From: Pyrrhosoma nymphula
Lineage: Eukaryota > Arthropoda > Insecta > Odonata > Coenagrionidae
Assembly (NCBI GenBank): GCA_963573305.1
Contig: OY754335.1
Coordinates: forward strand, 52,225,985 to 52,289,984
DNA: 64,000 bases
Reading direction: 5' to 3'
Below are positions 11,490 through 22,430 of the stretch, one piece after another. The translations under genes and the position numbers were made by a program. The notes under the pieces are model-generated. The model worked only from the letters and a program-made list of their open reading frames with translations. It was not told where the DNA came from and made no database searches. Each line of letters starts with the position of its first letter. The first letter of the stretch is position 1.

Positions 11490-12351
11490 ACACGGAGTGG
11501 TGCACCTCCTTGCCTCGGTGCCGTAACGTCTGTGGTACCAGCAGGTGCCGTTGGTAGTTGGCTTTGGTGAAGTGGATCTATGTGACATTTTCTTTGGGAG
11601 GGCGACTTTGACTCCTAAATCTTGAGCGCTCGTGGCATAGTTCTTCAAATTTAGTAGTAAGGGCATTGAGTTGCTGAGAGAGTTCCTCGAGGCGCTTATT
11701 AACATCAATGGTACAGGTACTCACAGTTGCGACTTGTGGCGCAGGGATTACTTCGAAAACCTTATCTGCCAGGTCGGCGATGACATCCAGGGGAAGATTC
11801 TGCTGCGTTGCTATTACCGTCTGGATGGAGTTGGGCAGGCGTCCGCTCCAAAGAGTCCTCAGTAGGGTGTCCGGTATGGTTTCCGCTCCAACCAAACCAC
11901 GCATGTAGCGCAGGAACTGGGATGGTTTGCGGTCTCCCATTTCGGCTTGCGTGAGTAGCTGGCGTATTCGCTCCTCCCGTGACGGAGATTTACGAGTAAC
12001 CAATTCCGCTTTAAGTTTCTCGAACTTCCCCTCGGCCGGAGGGTTTGTAATAATATCGGAAATTTCAGCCGCGTACCGAGGTTCAAGTTGAGAAATAATG
12101 AGATTAAACTTACTTAGGTCTGATGTGATACGGTGTAGTGCGAATTGACTCTCTACTTGCGCGATCCATAAACTTGGATTTTCGGGCCAAAAGGGCGGAA
12201 GGCGAACGGCCACGCGATCGACTTGGGCAAAGCTCTGCTCTTGGAACGGTTGCTGCTGGCGCTGTATCTGCAGTTGCAGCTGCTGTTGGAGGGCCTCGCA
12301 CTGTTGCTGCAGAAGTAAATTCTTCGCGCGGACATCTTCGTCTTCGGCCAT
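11490..12351 (-). pseudogene. gag: Gag polyprotein of the CsRn1-like element, frame-broken
   Basis: Gag is the structural protein that assembles the retrotransposon particle and binds its RNA. The likely start is the ATG at 12351 (MAEDEDVRAKN), because the ATG at 12378 lies inside the primer site. The N-terminus is glutamine-rich with a coiled-coil look (about residues 12-45), followed by an alpha-helical capsid-like region. The starting frame stops at 11578-11580. The nucleic-acid-binding knuckle CWYHRRYGTEARRCTTPC (CX2HX9CX3C) at 11543-11490 lies in the +1 frame. The pol frame downstream returns to the Gag frame, so the simplest reading is one ancestral gag-pol frame with two compensating indels around the knuckle. 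Programmed shifting is less likely but not excluded. Confidence 0.8.
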
Positions 12352-12363
12352 CGTGCGTTTCGT

Positions 12364-12377
12364 CGTCGGGGTCACCA
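12364..12377 (-). promoter_or_regulatory. Primer binding site, tRNA-Trp type
   Basis: Three bases inside the LTR, the minus strand reads TGGTGACCCCGACG. This is 14 bases complementary to the 3' end of insect tRNA-Trp including CCA (from general knowledge of that tRNA). CsRn1-clade elements are known to use this primer. Confidence 0.8.
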
Positions 12378-12380
12378 CTA

Positions 12381-12626
12381 TGCGGGGTAATTCTGGGTTA
12401 CTCGCGTGAATGATACCACTCGCTCTCGTGAGGAAATATTTCTGACTTTTATTTCTTACAACCGGTATATATATACAAAAATCTCTGCCGATTCTCCGGC
12501 GTCTCGAAGGTTCTGGACGGCCGCGTCAACCGGCGCCTGTAATGCTGGAGTCGCCCCGGTCGGCCGCGTTGACCGCTAGCCCATTGCGTGTCGAATGCGT
12601 GCTAGTCGCCGGCCAAGGTCGCCGCA
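12381..12626 (-). repeat. 5' LTR of the gypsy element, complete (246 bp)
   Basis: On the minus strand it starts TGCGGCGACC and ends TTACCCCGCA, so it has TG...CA termini with short inverted ends TGCGG/CCGCA. GGTT follows outside at 12627-12630. It contains a TATATATAC stretch near 12465-12475 that could serve as a promoter TATA box, though the direction was not established. Confidence 0.85.
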
Positions 12627-12630
12627 GGTT

Positions 12631-15600
12631 GATTACCGCTCTTCACTACTCCCTGTCCTTTAAAAATAATTTTATTCCCAGATATTTTTGTTATTTCACG
12701 TTCTATTTTTATCAAAATTATAAGAACAATTCCAATCAGATACGAATGCGCGATTGTAAACCAAAAATTATATAAGTGGTATTTTTCAGTCTACGTGTCG
12801 CTCCTACTGGCATTTCGGTATCAAGAAGCAACGAACATGTATTATTTTATAGGATAATTGCATAAACAGTAAAAATTCTTGAATGTACAGGGCCATAATT
12901 TCGCTGATAAACGATGCGCTTTTATGCAAATATTTCTTTCCTAAAATTACGCGCGCTGCGAGGCGTCCAAAAATTACGTCATTCGAAACATGGCATATGA
13001 CGTCACAAAAAGTATTACTGCAGGTAATTCGACGTGTTTTCACGTGCAGTTCAGCTGATTAAATCATATTAGATAAGAATAATAGTTTTTATTTCCTTTG
13101 TGGAAGACAACTATCAGGTATTTTTCTTTTCTTCCAGTCGAAATATACGTAAAGCTGAGATATGGTACAGTAAAATGACGTCAGACTATTGATATGCCGT
13201 TATGGTCACGAGACTTTTTAAATGTTTACGCTCCTTTTAGGGGTTATTATTGATGCCTGCGGTTGATGCATACACATATGGATTCATGTGCATGTGGTGA
13301 TGTAAATATGCATATATGATTGAGTTTGCAAGAAAAGTGGGTAGTTTAAAGCTGCTCTCTCTAAGCCATTTGTACATTTACAAGGCCCTACGTACGTTCT
13401 TTTTAAGAGGTGGCAACAAGTGATTGTTAGATAAACCATGCATTGAAAGTGGCCGTAGAAGAATGCTATTTTTTCTGCAAAAAGATTCACATATCTGTAT
13501 TATAAAGATATTTTGGACTCTTTGGCCATAAATGTATCAAAAATTACCACCCACTCTGAATGAATATTGAGAAATTATTCAGGTTCTTATAAAAAATGAA
13601 AAGTACGTTGCTTTTTCTCGAAAGCTTGAAATGTTTTCAAGTAAAACAAATTCTTTTTTCTCCCACATTTTCAAAATGTTTTCATGGTAAAAATCTTAAA
13701 ATTGGCATGTTAATTCAATTTTGTATAGTTTTATGTATTGCACATCCATTTACTTAGTAGTTATTTTGCAATCTTTATAGCACTCAATTTCATGATTGAA
13801 GCTCTCTTGAGTAACTCCTTTGAAGTTACCTTTATCTCTTTTGCTTGAATTCATGTTCGTATTTTTTGTAGGTGTACATGAGTAATGAAAATCTATCCCT
13901 CTATCTAAAAGTATTTTCTATCAAATAAAAATATTCAAATATGATGAATACATTTTATGCATGTCCCCGATTTTAGGCAAACCTCCAAGTGATAGAGTAT
14001 GGAAGACTCGGAGGCGAAGGAAAAAAAGGGTTTATATTTTAATTTCCTCGTCGGCTAGGCGGCGCAACAGACATAGAAAGGAACACGGGTGAGGGAGAGA
14101 GAGAGAGAGCTTATGAATCCAACCCGAATGCGGCCAGGAGGAAGAATTAAAACCCCGGAATTTGGACTATCCCTCAACACTTCTACCGTTTTATACATAC
14201 CCCCCTTCACAGGCCTCTCCGAAAGCCCTTTTAACAATACGACCGACCGCGTTCCGCGTCAGCTTATATGGGGTGTGGGAGGATTTTATGACTTAATATT
14301 TGGAAGGCGGAGAGCGAAATCTCCAAGCGACTGAACGCAGGAACGAATATTACGCGCGGGTTGGATGCGGAGCCACCCAGATATATCGGCTCATACGAAG
14401 CTGGGAGAGCAGAGGAAGTCAGAAGCGCTATATCATTTCATGAGTGAAAACTAGAATTGAACCTCAGAATTCCGGGGAATATAAATTAAAAGTCCCGCCG
14501 CCCTAGACCGATCCGCTCCGATTTTACGCCGGGATATAAAAAAAATGAACAAACATGAAGCCGACGCCGAAGAAAAATGTCAGACTCGAAAATGACTCTC
14601 TGAAGACAAGCCGGGAAGTTAAAGCCAGAGCTGGCGCGGGAAATGACTATCGCTAAATTTTCTCCGTGTGAACAACCAAATCGCATGGTATCCTTTGACT
14701 TGCGATGGACCCACTGCCTTGATCTGGTAAGAATTATACCACGTTCAATTTTTGTAACCATCTGTCGGCAAAGTTGCGCACATTTCCGTCTTCATTTGTC
14801 TGTGAATGAAGAAACAAAATGGTTTAAGAGAAAGATTTTGAAATAAATGTTTTGAATATATATTCAACTAATCAGTGAGAATTAAAGTCATTATTTTTCG
14901 CGTGTGTTGTCATTTATTCTTCTGAGTAATTATGCACACATGCATGATCAACGAGTGTTTCCCGTTACGTAGCATGTAAATAAAAACAATGATAATCAGT
15001 GAACGGTAGTCAAATAAATAGTTCAGTATTTCACTACATCGCTAATTATCGCCAATACATTTCATACACAAAGTAGTCCCCGCGATAAATTGTTTCCACG
15101 ACTTTGTCTGTGGCTTGTGGCTTCGAGTGTAAAAAGCGGTAAAATTTTCCCGCCATCTGTTGCTTCCATTCCAACCAATATATCCAGGAGCAGGATTGCA
15201 GGCCAATTCTGGCACAGCAAATGTCCCCCATTTATTAAAACATGAGGGAGACTTTGGCTTCCCTTCGATTAGCGACCAGACGCAATCACATTCGAGGAGC
15301 TCCAGGGGAAAGCTAAAGGATTAAACATGTGTTTGTCACACAAACAAGCCTATTCATCCTTATGTTTTTGATGTGCAATATCCGAGAAAATAGCTGAATG
15401 AACTCTCTCAGCAAAGTTTCCCTAATATATAAGGCAAATCCAGAATTTATCGTTAAAAATATAGATTGGGCCTCTATGGAGAGTTGAATTCCGAATATAT
15501 GTCAATGTAATCGTAAAATCAAAGACAACAAAAGGAGTATGCGTTTCTGGACCTAACTACTATAGAGGAACACATCCTTGCAACGATTATTCCCAATATG

Positions 15601-15880
15601 CCACTGTGAATGATATTTTACTCAATATCAGATGCAATTAACCTTTATTATATGGCTAATACATACGTAAAATGCATCATGTCACCACACTATTGAAATA
15701 CACATAGGTATTATGCTGTATAACTTTCACATCCAGCGTTTCATATTCAATGTAACGTACACAAAAGCCTGTAGCGTAAATCGTACACGTATATACAATT
15801 CAAAGACTACCAATTTTTAAGCTCTATAGATGCGACTTATTGCACAGCTAAGCCTTAATAACCAGGAGCATTTAATGCAA
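12631..15880. other. Intergenic DNA, nothing recognised
   Basis: No protein similarity. A short (GA)n run lies at about 14091-14108. A modestly GC-richer stretch at 14040-14650 has open frames on both strands without domains. The remainder is AT-rich. Confidence 0.45.
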
Positions 15881-16138
15881 TTATGAAAAAATACTTAGTC
15901 GATTTCATTATTATGTATAAATTCCGAAATTACATAAGCGACATCATCAGGTAATGATGTCGCTTATGCGACGAACTGAACTGATCAGGTGACTGAAGCA
16001 TCAGGTGCTGATGTCGCTTATGCGACGAAACTGATCGACTTCGAATAAAAACTGTGAAAAAAGTACCACATCTTTTTTGAATTCATTAGAATGGATTTTC
16101 ACAAAGTGAAGCCCGAAAAAATCGATAAATACCTTTGA
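15880..16138 (+). mobile_element. Palindromic hairpin element, copy A, with MDFHKV micro-ORF
   Basis: A 15-bp perfect stem (CATAAGCGACATCAT, 15933-15947, and its complement 15954-15968) closes a six-base CAGGTA loop. The right-hand unit GATGTCGCTTATGCGACGAA is present twice, ending near 15974 and 16029. Outer arms AGTCGAT (about 15898) and ATCGACT (about 16034) pair as well. An A/T-rich spacer leads to the 15-codon ORF at 16091-16138. The same architecture occurs at 18150-18330 and 54059-54301. It is a foldback or Penelope-like remnant; the class is uncertain. Confidence 0.6.
16091..16138 (+). CDS. Conserved 15-codon micro-ORF (MDFHKV family), copy A
   Basis: Encodes MDFHKVKPEKIDKYL and stops with TGA. 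The related copy at 54254-54301 encodes MDFHKVTPELIQFIL and stops (TAA) at the same codon. Ten of 15 residues agree, and in six of those ten the codons differ only synonymously, which suggests selection on the peptide. No known protein is recognised. It could be a tiny peptide, an upstream ORF of the element, or the start of a longer ancestral gene. Only two intact copies are in the window, so a chance match is possible. Confidence 0.4.
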   Translation: MDFHKVKPEKIDKYL

Positions 16139-16139
16139 G

Positions 16140-18120
16140 ATTGAAATTATTTGACTAACTTTGAACGTTTTAAATCCTCATCAACACATTTCGCCTCGTG
16201 TCAAGCATTAGCGATTTATGCTAATGCATAATTAGTCGTAGTTACACTAACTTTAGGGTATAGTGTAATGCATGTTGGTGAATACTCACCCCCTGCCACA
16301 CACCCCAGAAGTGGCTTGCAGGGTATTTTGTAGATGTAGATTTATTTCCTCCACCTCCCCTTCCTCCCTCTTACTGTTTTTATACAAGGGAGCTGTAGCA
16401 CGTTCAAAAAATCACCTAAGGATGTTGGTTAAGCATTGAAACTGGGTGGTTTAGTTTGTGAAATTTACTCATGAAACATCTCTAACTATTCTGAGAGTTT
16501 CATTCTCTTTAACGCTTTTATGAAATAAAACTGATCTAAAACTGATCACGCCCTCTCCAAAGACATTTATTATAACTGGGTAATATATTTTATTTCTTAA
16601 GAAAGGCAAAGTTGGGTATTCGTTCGCTCCTGGCAGAGAACAACGAATTAATTAATCAGTTCAGTGCTCCGGGACAGTCATCAACGGTAAAGCCTAAGCA
16701 AATAATAATTTATCCAATTACAGGTGTGTATATTTTTGATTATTCCAAGCGCATTAATGTAATACCTGTTCGTAACAAAATTTCCTTCCCCTGTCCTGTA
16801 CCGAAATATTCCGAGTGACTGTCACGAGATGTTCCCAGCTTGCTACGCTTGACACCTCTTTATTACACCATGTATCACTGGGAATTCTCTTTCCTCACTT
16901 TTCAAGCGTCGCAGAGATCTTTCGGAAGGAATGGCCAGCCCACGCACTTTCAAAACTCTATTCAAGTTCCCTCAACGTCCTGTCAACGGATGGGAATTGG
17001 GATGGAGTGCCAGCGCTGTCGCCGGTCCTCGTCGCCCACCAGGGACGGGAGAGGCCCCTGCCACCGGCCGGAAACCAACACCTGGGGCCCTGCACGGCAA
17101 TCTGATGACGACGAAGAGAGGGGTGGTTTCCAAGAAGAGCCGCACTCAGCCGTCAGTGACGATTAACACAACGTCATTTTCTGTTATCTCTACGTTGCGA
17201 TAAAGTTTGCTTATTTCAACAAGTCCAGACATTTCAAATACATAAGAACGCGTGGAATATTGAGGAAGAGGTTAACAGCTATTATTTTTTGTTTTTGAAA
17301 GCCACCGTAAATCAGGGACATACTGATTTTTTCACTTCTGAACTTGTCACTGGAATGTCAAAATTTTCGTCATGCTGTCAACCCTTTAGGCTTAGCAATT
17401 TGACAACCCATGGGCTTTTTCTTCAATTTATAATGCTATATTGAGAGAATATTTCACATATTGCATTAAATATAATTATAATAGATACAAACGTCAACTC
17501 ATTCGTTTTTATCTTCTGTAACGCAGTGATATTACACTTCCTTTTGCCTAACCAATGTAGAAAAACATAAATTAAGTTGAATTTGTATTATATCTTCTTA
17601 TTTTTGATTGTGTGATATAACGCAAATTTTCAGTAGCTCTTTCACCACAAATGAATAATCAATGTGAAAGCAGTAGAGAACGATTATAATACTAATTTAA
17701 CTATTATATCAATACATTTGTGAAATAACTATGAATTCCCAAAGAGAAAGAGATCCATCACACAGGGTAATTCTTTTATAACACAAAAAGACAGTCAAAA
17801 TGACTGCCTCCAGGGTTCTAGTGCTATTTCTTCCAACTGCGTTAGATTCGAAACCTTGTGGCTCACGGGCACAGTAAACAAGCCTGTGTAGCTTAGCAGT
17901 ATAAATATTCATAGCAGAGATCTCTGTATTTAGTAAAATTATTCGGAGAAAATACGCAGAGTACACGCTGCAACTTAATAGACATTGCGTGATTGATATA
18001 TGTTTCAATTAAAATGTGTTGTTAAATATCAACTTTGGGGTTGAAGTAACTTCTCAAAAGATAATAACACGAAAATCTGACTCCCAAGTAATAATATAGG
18101 GCGTGGTACACACTAAAAAC
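16140..18120. other. Intergenic DNA with one repeat tail
   Basis: Near 16285-16345 the sequence CACCCCCTGCCACACACCCC ... GTGGCTTGCAGGGTATTTTG followed by TAGATGTAGAT looks like the 3' end and GTAGAT-type tail of a dispersed element. A GC-richer patch at 16810-17160 has overlapping frames on all three plus-strand phases but no domain. Nothing else is recognised. Confidence 0.4.
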
Positions 18121-18144
18121 TGCATGGGTAAAAAATAAATAAAA

Positions 18145-18330
18145 AAAATTAAATTTTCACTACTTAATTCAATCGGCGACCAGTCTCCTCACATTGGCAA
18201 CATCATAAGGTACAGAATATTCTATCCCAAATGATGTCACGTATGTGACAAAACTGGTCGTTTATAAAATTAAATTAGTGAAAATATGCATCGTTTATTT
18301 ATTTTTGACAGTGAATTTCACAAAGTTCAA
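18145..18330 (+). mobile_element. Palindromic hairpin element, copy B
   Basis: Left arm TTTTCACTACTTAATTC followed by CGACCAGTC pairs with right arm ACTGGTCG followed by AAATTAGTGAAAAT. Between them are CATCATAAGGTA and ATGATGTCACGTATGTGAC, the diverged counterparts of the copy A stem. The downstream GAATTTCACAAAGTT at about 18313 corresponds to the MDFHKV start but has lost the ATG. Older, decayed member of the family. Confidence 0.55.
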
Positions 18331-19180
18331 ACAACGACTTTCATCAAACTGCAGTGGGTGGCTTGTTTCTGAGATTCTACCGCATTGGCACAATCCTAAT
18401 AGCGGCTAAGTACTGTGTATTAGTGGTACTTTTTTGATACTTAATAGTATCTTAGTAGTACTATATCATCTTTCAAAACAATGACGGTTCAAAACAAGAG
18501 CATCAACGCCTAATATATTTACGAGCATACATGATTGTTAATAAGATAAGAGGAAGGGTTACGTCGTGGTTGTACTTGGCCGCAAGACTGAGTCTGAGAA
18601 ACAATGCCGAGTGTGGCATTCACATATTTAGGGTATGCGATCAATCCCTTTACCTAGACATACAATGTATTCCCTTGAAGCCCTAATGCTCAGAAAACCG
18701 AATCGCATAGATTTCAGGTGAGGACGCCCAAAAAGGTTTCGCCTTGATTAAAACCTTGAATTTCCCAGTCTCATCTGAGCGTGCTATCTACTATCACGCG
18801 CATATAGATGATGTGTTAAATCATGAACATTTGTTCGAATTCGTTTTTAAGAAAAAGCTCTATGTTGTTCTCAAATTTAGACTCAGCTGAAAGGTTCTGA
18901 ACGTAGACAAATATATTTGCAGTAAATATAATGAATAAACGCTCCCAAATACCACAAAAATAGGAGTACTAGCTGTCGTAGTATGAAAAAGGACTTGAGT
19001 ATCTCAAGAGACAAAATACATCAACGCACAAAAAACATCTGATCAGCTTCCTAACTAGAAATAAATCTATAGATACTGTAACCGGTCCGTTTCGGCACGG
19101 TAACATTAAGGATAGGGATTGATTCGAGGCAGAATACGATCTCCAGTTTAGGGTTATTTACGTGTGTAAAAGTGACAGTG
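18331..19180. other. Intergenic DNA, nothing recognised
   Basis: AT-rich, with no open frame or repeat structure I can support. Confidence 0.45.
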
Positions 19181-19547
19181 GAGTGAATGAGCTATGTTTT
19201 TGTGTGTGAGAGGCGTGTTAGTGTGCGTGAGCTGCTCCCGTCCAATTCCTCCTTCCCTTCCCCAGTTATTTTGTGCGGGGCGAAAGCAAAGACGGCGAGG
19301 AGTGACCTTCTTCCCCCCTCCCCCCCCCCTCATCAACCGATGGGCACTGCGGGAGGAAACCCAGGCGTTCGGAGGCGGCCGGACGCGAAGTGCTTTTCAT
19401 CCCCATTCCCCTTCCGTCCCCAAAGTTGCCGGCATAAACTGCATCGTGGCCGGAGTGAGTGCACCCTGGGCTACTTGGATTCTGGGTGAAGCTACTTCCC
19501 CTCACCTCCCTTATTAACCCCCCTCTCACCTCAACCGGGGCGAAAGG

Positions 19548-19555
19548 TATAAAAG
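19548..19555 (+). promoter_or_regulatory. Candidate TATA box
   Basis: GGTATAAAAGTCGAGAG is a consensus-quality TATA box in a GC-rich surround, about 30 bases upstream of a possible start near 19578-19585. Together with the tandem repeats downstream it resembles the U3/R part of a retrotransposon LTR, or a promoter of an unseen transcript. Transcription start is not demonstrated. Confidence 0.4.
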
Positions 19556-19580
19556 TCGAGAGCCAAGCGCTCTCGAGGAG

Positions 19581-19725
19581 GATTCTTACGAGGCGGATTC
19601 TTACGAGGCGGACTCTTATCATCGACCTAATAGTGGCAGACGACGTACGGAGGGCGAACTCTTATCATCGAACTAATAGTGGCAGACAGCTAGAGGCGAA
19701 CGAGGCAGACGACGTACGGAGGTCG
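19581..19725 (+). repeat. Short tandem repeats downstream of the TATA box
   Basis: GATTCTTACGAGGCG occurs twice in a row (19581-19595, 19596-19610). Then a 46-base unit containing ACTCTTATCATCGA and CTAATAGTGGCAGAC starts at about 19611 and again at about 19657. CAGACGACGTACGGAGG is present at about 19637 and 19706. Such repeats are common in LTR R/U5 regions. The flanking DNA to about 20120 is open but unrecognised. Confidence 0.6.
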
Positions 19726-20429
19726 ATCCCCTGCAAGAGGTGAAGTCTGGACCCGAGGATCTACGGAAGGGACCGCGGCGTAGGTGAATAGATGGAAATA
19801 GCGTTGCGTCCAACAAAGAAAGAGGTTCCGTATCCCGAGCCAGCAGCCTAGACACCTGCAGGAAGAGAAATCGTTGGGAAAGCTGCCCTGGAGAGTTGGT
19901 GCCGACAAGAGGAGCCCGCCATTCTCCATTGAACCCACTCGCCATTCCTCAAAGGAGGTCCCAATAGAAGAAGATACCAAAAAAATCCCCTTTTATCGTA
20001 TCATTTTCCTATACACCCTTTTCCCTATCCCGTACCCGAGTGAGTGTGAATGTGCAAATTTATATAAATGTTCGTGCAAACTGAGTGAGAAGAAGACGAG
20101 AAGTACAAACAATTAGAAGCTGCACTCAACCAAATTGTGTTCTAATTGTTAACATATTCAAAAGGGAATTTCATATTTGTTTCAATTTCCGAAGGTTAAA
20201 GGCTAAATCGCCAAGATGAATAATTTTGTTTCAGTTATTTTTTTCTGTTTTTTAAAATGAAATTTAATATCTTCAATTTTGGATTAGCACCCCCCCCTCA
20301 TCCCCATAGTGTTGTCGTCGATTAATCAATGTGCTTTGTGGCTTTCGTAAATGAATAAATCTGTCAAAGAGATGTGCTGTGACTATTTTACCTCGAATCT
20401 CCCACCCTATCCACGTCTTGAACCCACCG

Positions 20430-20720
20430 TTGCCCGCCCGTTAAAGATTACCAGACCCGAGAATATTTAGTTCTCTCCCCGGTGAGTTGACCGATGGTAA
20501 ACCCCCTTTTCGTTCTCTTCCCCAGTCCCCAGGCCGAGGTCGCGGGCGCATTCTCGTTTAATTTTTTCCTTTTTTTTCTCACGTCATTCCGATTGTGTGG
20601 AATGACACGAGTAGCGCCCAAAACCAGCCCGCGCCCCTCGCCAGCTGCCCCCTCCCCCACATTCCCCCCTCTTTCAGTCCCATCCTGTTCCCGCTGCCGA
20701 AACCTCAGTCAGAGAGGGAT
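20430..20720. other. Pyrimidine-rich GC island
   Basis: C/T-rich on the plus strand with runs of C. Overlapping frames on both strands have no domain. Part of a recurring pattern of such islands across the window. Confidence 0.4.
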
Positions 20721-20749
20721 CAGCGAGGTCACAATACCGTCATTGGAAG

Positions 20750-21180
20750 AGAGAGTTATATTGTTAGTGAGACGTTTACTCAGTCCTTAGAATTAATGGA
20801 CAGCTAAGATACACTGATAAATCTGGCATTATTTAGAAAAGCGCTAGATTCCATAATATAGACAAAAATCAGGGAAATTAGGTAGATGCCAAAAAAAAAG
20901 TTTTTAAATTCTCCAATAACACTCAGGTTAGCTACAATATTGCATTAAATGTAATGGCAACTCAAGCAGCGAAGGGACAGAGGTCTTGGAGGAGAAAACT
21001 ATTTAACGGGCCGGGTTGTTACGAGTATGAGGAGATTGGAGGCTCATGCGAATTGTCCAGGAGACAACATACAGTTGGTATGTGAGCCATGGCCTGCTTA
21101 CGAACATGTCCTTCCCTTAGTTTTAATATAACTGATGCACTCGCTGATACCAAGTTGTGTTTATTCTCTCCTAATTCCAT
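20750..21180. other. Intergenic DNA, nothing recognised
   Basis: Nothing supported here. Confidence 0.4.
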
Positions 21181-21189
21181 CATAAAATC

Positions 21190-21615
21190 TTTAGTTCCGA
21201 TGTTTAAAGGGGGTCACTGTTTTTAACAAGTCTCTTCCACTCCTTTCTTACCACGTACTCGTCCCCCGTAAGACCTTTGCTATTTAAGGCCTTAAATAAA
21301 CAGTCATTCCACCTTGTTATAGTTTCCCTCGACTTTCCTTACCATACGCATTCATATTCATTTTCGTTTTACCCATGTAATTACCATGTCTTCTCATTAC
21401 GTGTCCATATCATTTTAGCCAGCTTTCTTCAGCTTGCTTTTTCAATGACTTTAACTCTCTCTGTCTCAATCTTTTATTCCTGATCTCATCCCTTCTTGTT
21501 AAGCATCCACCTTGTCATTCTCATATCTACCACTTCCATATCTCTTTCTAGGGACTGTTTCGTGGGCGTGGTTTCAGCGCCATCACAGTTTTATAGACTT
21601 TCCCTTGTCTAATCC
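21190..21615 (-). pseudogene. Non-LTR retrotransposon ORF2 C-terminus, decayed
   Basis: Minus-strand translation in shifting frames gives, in family order, GKVYKTV, GAETTPTKQSLERDMEV (degenerate form of the YGAETW motif after RT), VVDMRMTRWML, a stretch like the RLRWYGHV segment, and finally TRWNDC...KEWKRLVKNSDPL at the 3' end near 21190. Several stop codons and at least one frameshift interrupt it. This is a LINE type different from those at 8.1 and 56.9 kb. The RT core is missing and it cannot be functional. Confidence 0.6.
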
Positions 21616-22029
21616 ACTTACACTCCTGTCACACAACACTTCTCAAACCAGTTTCCAATATCTCCAGCCTGTCTGTATTCAGTGTTGTATTTCTATATCC
21701 AGGCCATTATTACCATCTGCTGATATCTACGATCCAAGTTACTTAAACTGATTCACAATGTACAACTCATAGCCTTGCAGATTTTTACTCCTCCTGCCAT
21801 ACCTACTCCACCAAACCATAGATATGCAGACTTTTTTCCTGAGTTTTTTTTCCGCAGCTTCAATTTCTCCAACTAGGATATCTATGTACTACATTTCTAC
21901 TAAAAGACGGTGGTGTTGAGTCCAATGAATGTTTTCCCGCAGAAACATATCGTACGTACCTATACATCACAGACAGTCTTCGCGTTAGAGATTTCAGCAA
22001 ACCCTACATCACATCTAAAGTGAAAAACG

Positions 22030-22430
22030 GAATTTTAGGGTGGTCAGAATGTTTCCGCGGTGGCAACATGGGAATGGATTTCGGCAGACTCGCTCGTCAT
22101 GCTGATCGCAACACGCATTTGGGATAGCAAGCGGAGCGGAGTTTGGGAGGACGAGTGTATTAGGGGTTGAGAGAGATGGAGTGGGGGGCAGAGAAGCATT
22201 GACGACGGAGGACAGGTTTGTTGCTGCTGGCGGGGGTGGGTGAGGGGATTCTGGTGAGGAGTGACATCTGGAAACGGATCCGGAGGCTCTCCCGCTGATT
22301 TATGCGTGAGAAGGAATTCCGGAGAAGACGACTGCGGACTGCGCTATCTTCACTATCCTCCCCCCACCATCCGCACGCAAAGCCCGCGTATCTCTGTTGA
22401 CGGCGATAAATTTCTAAACCTTTGGCACGG
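22030..22430. other. GC-rich island with overlapping frames
   Basis: A GC-rich stretch between AT-rich flanks. Long frames exist on both strands (minus 22483-22160, plus 22261-22602) but they share the same DNA and neither has a recognisable domain. Possibly a CpG island. Confidence 0.35.

Larger units (their letters stand above)
9824..12630 (-). mobile_element. Ty3/gypsy retrotransposon, CsRn1 clade, internally deleted
   Basis: The element occupies 9828-12626 and is read on the minus strand. Order in its own direction: 5' LTR (12626-12381), tRNA-Trp-type primer site (12377-12364), gag, protease, RT, then an abrupt join into the 3' LTR remnant (about 10000-9828). A 4-bp duplication GGTT flanks it at 9824-9827 and 12627-12630. 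The CsRn1 assignment rests on two markers: the tRNA-Trp primer site and the Gag zinc knuckle CX2HX9CX3C. RNase H, integrase, polypurine tract and about 65-73 bp of the 3' LTR are missing. The LTR copies differ at three of 173 aligned bases, which suggests recent insertion. It cannot transpose with its own products. Confidence 0.9.
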
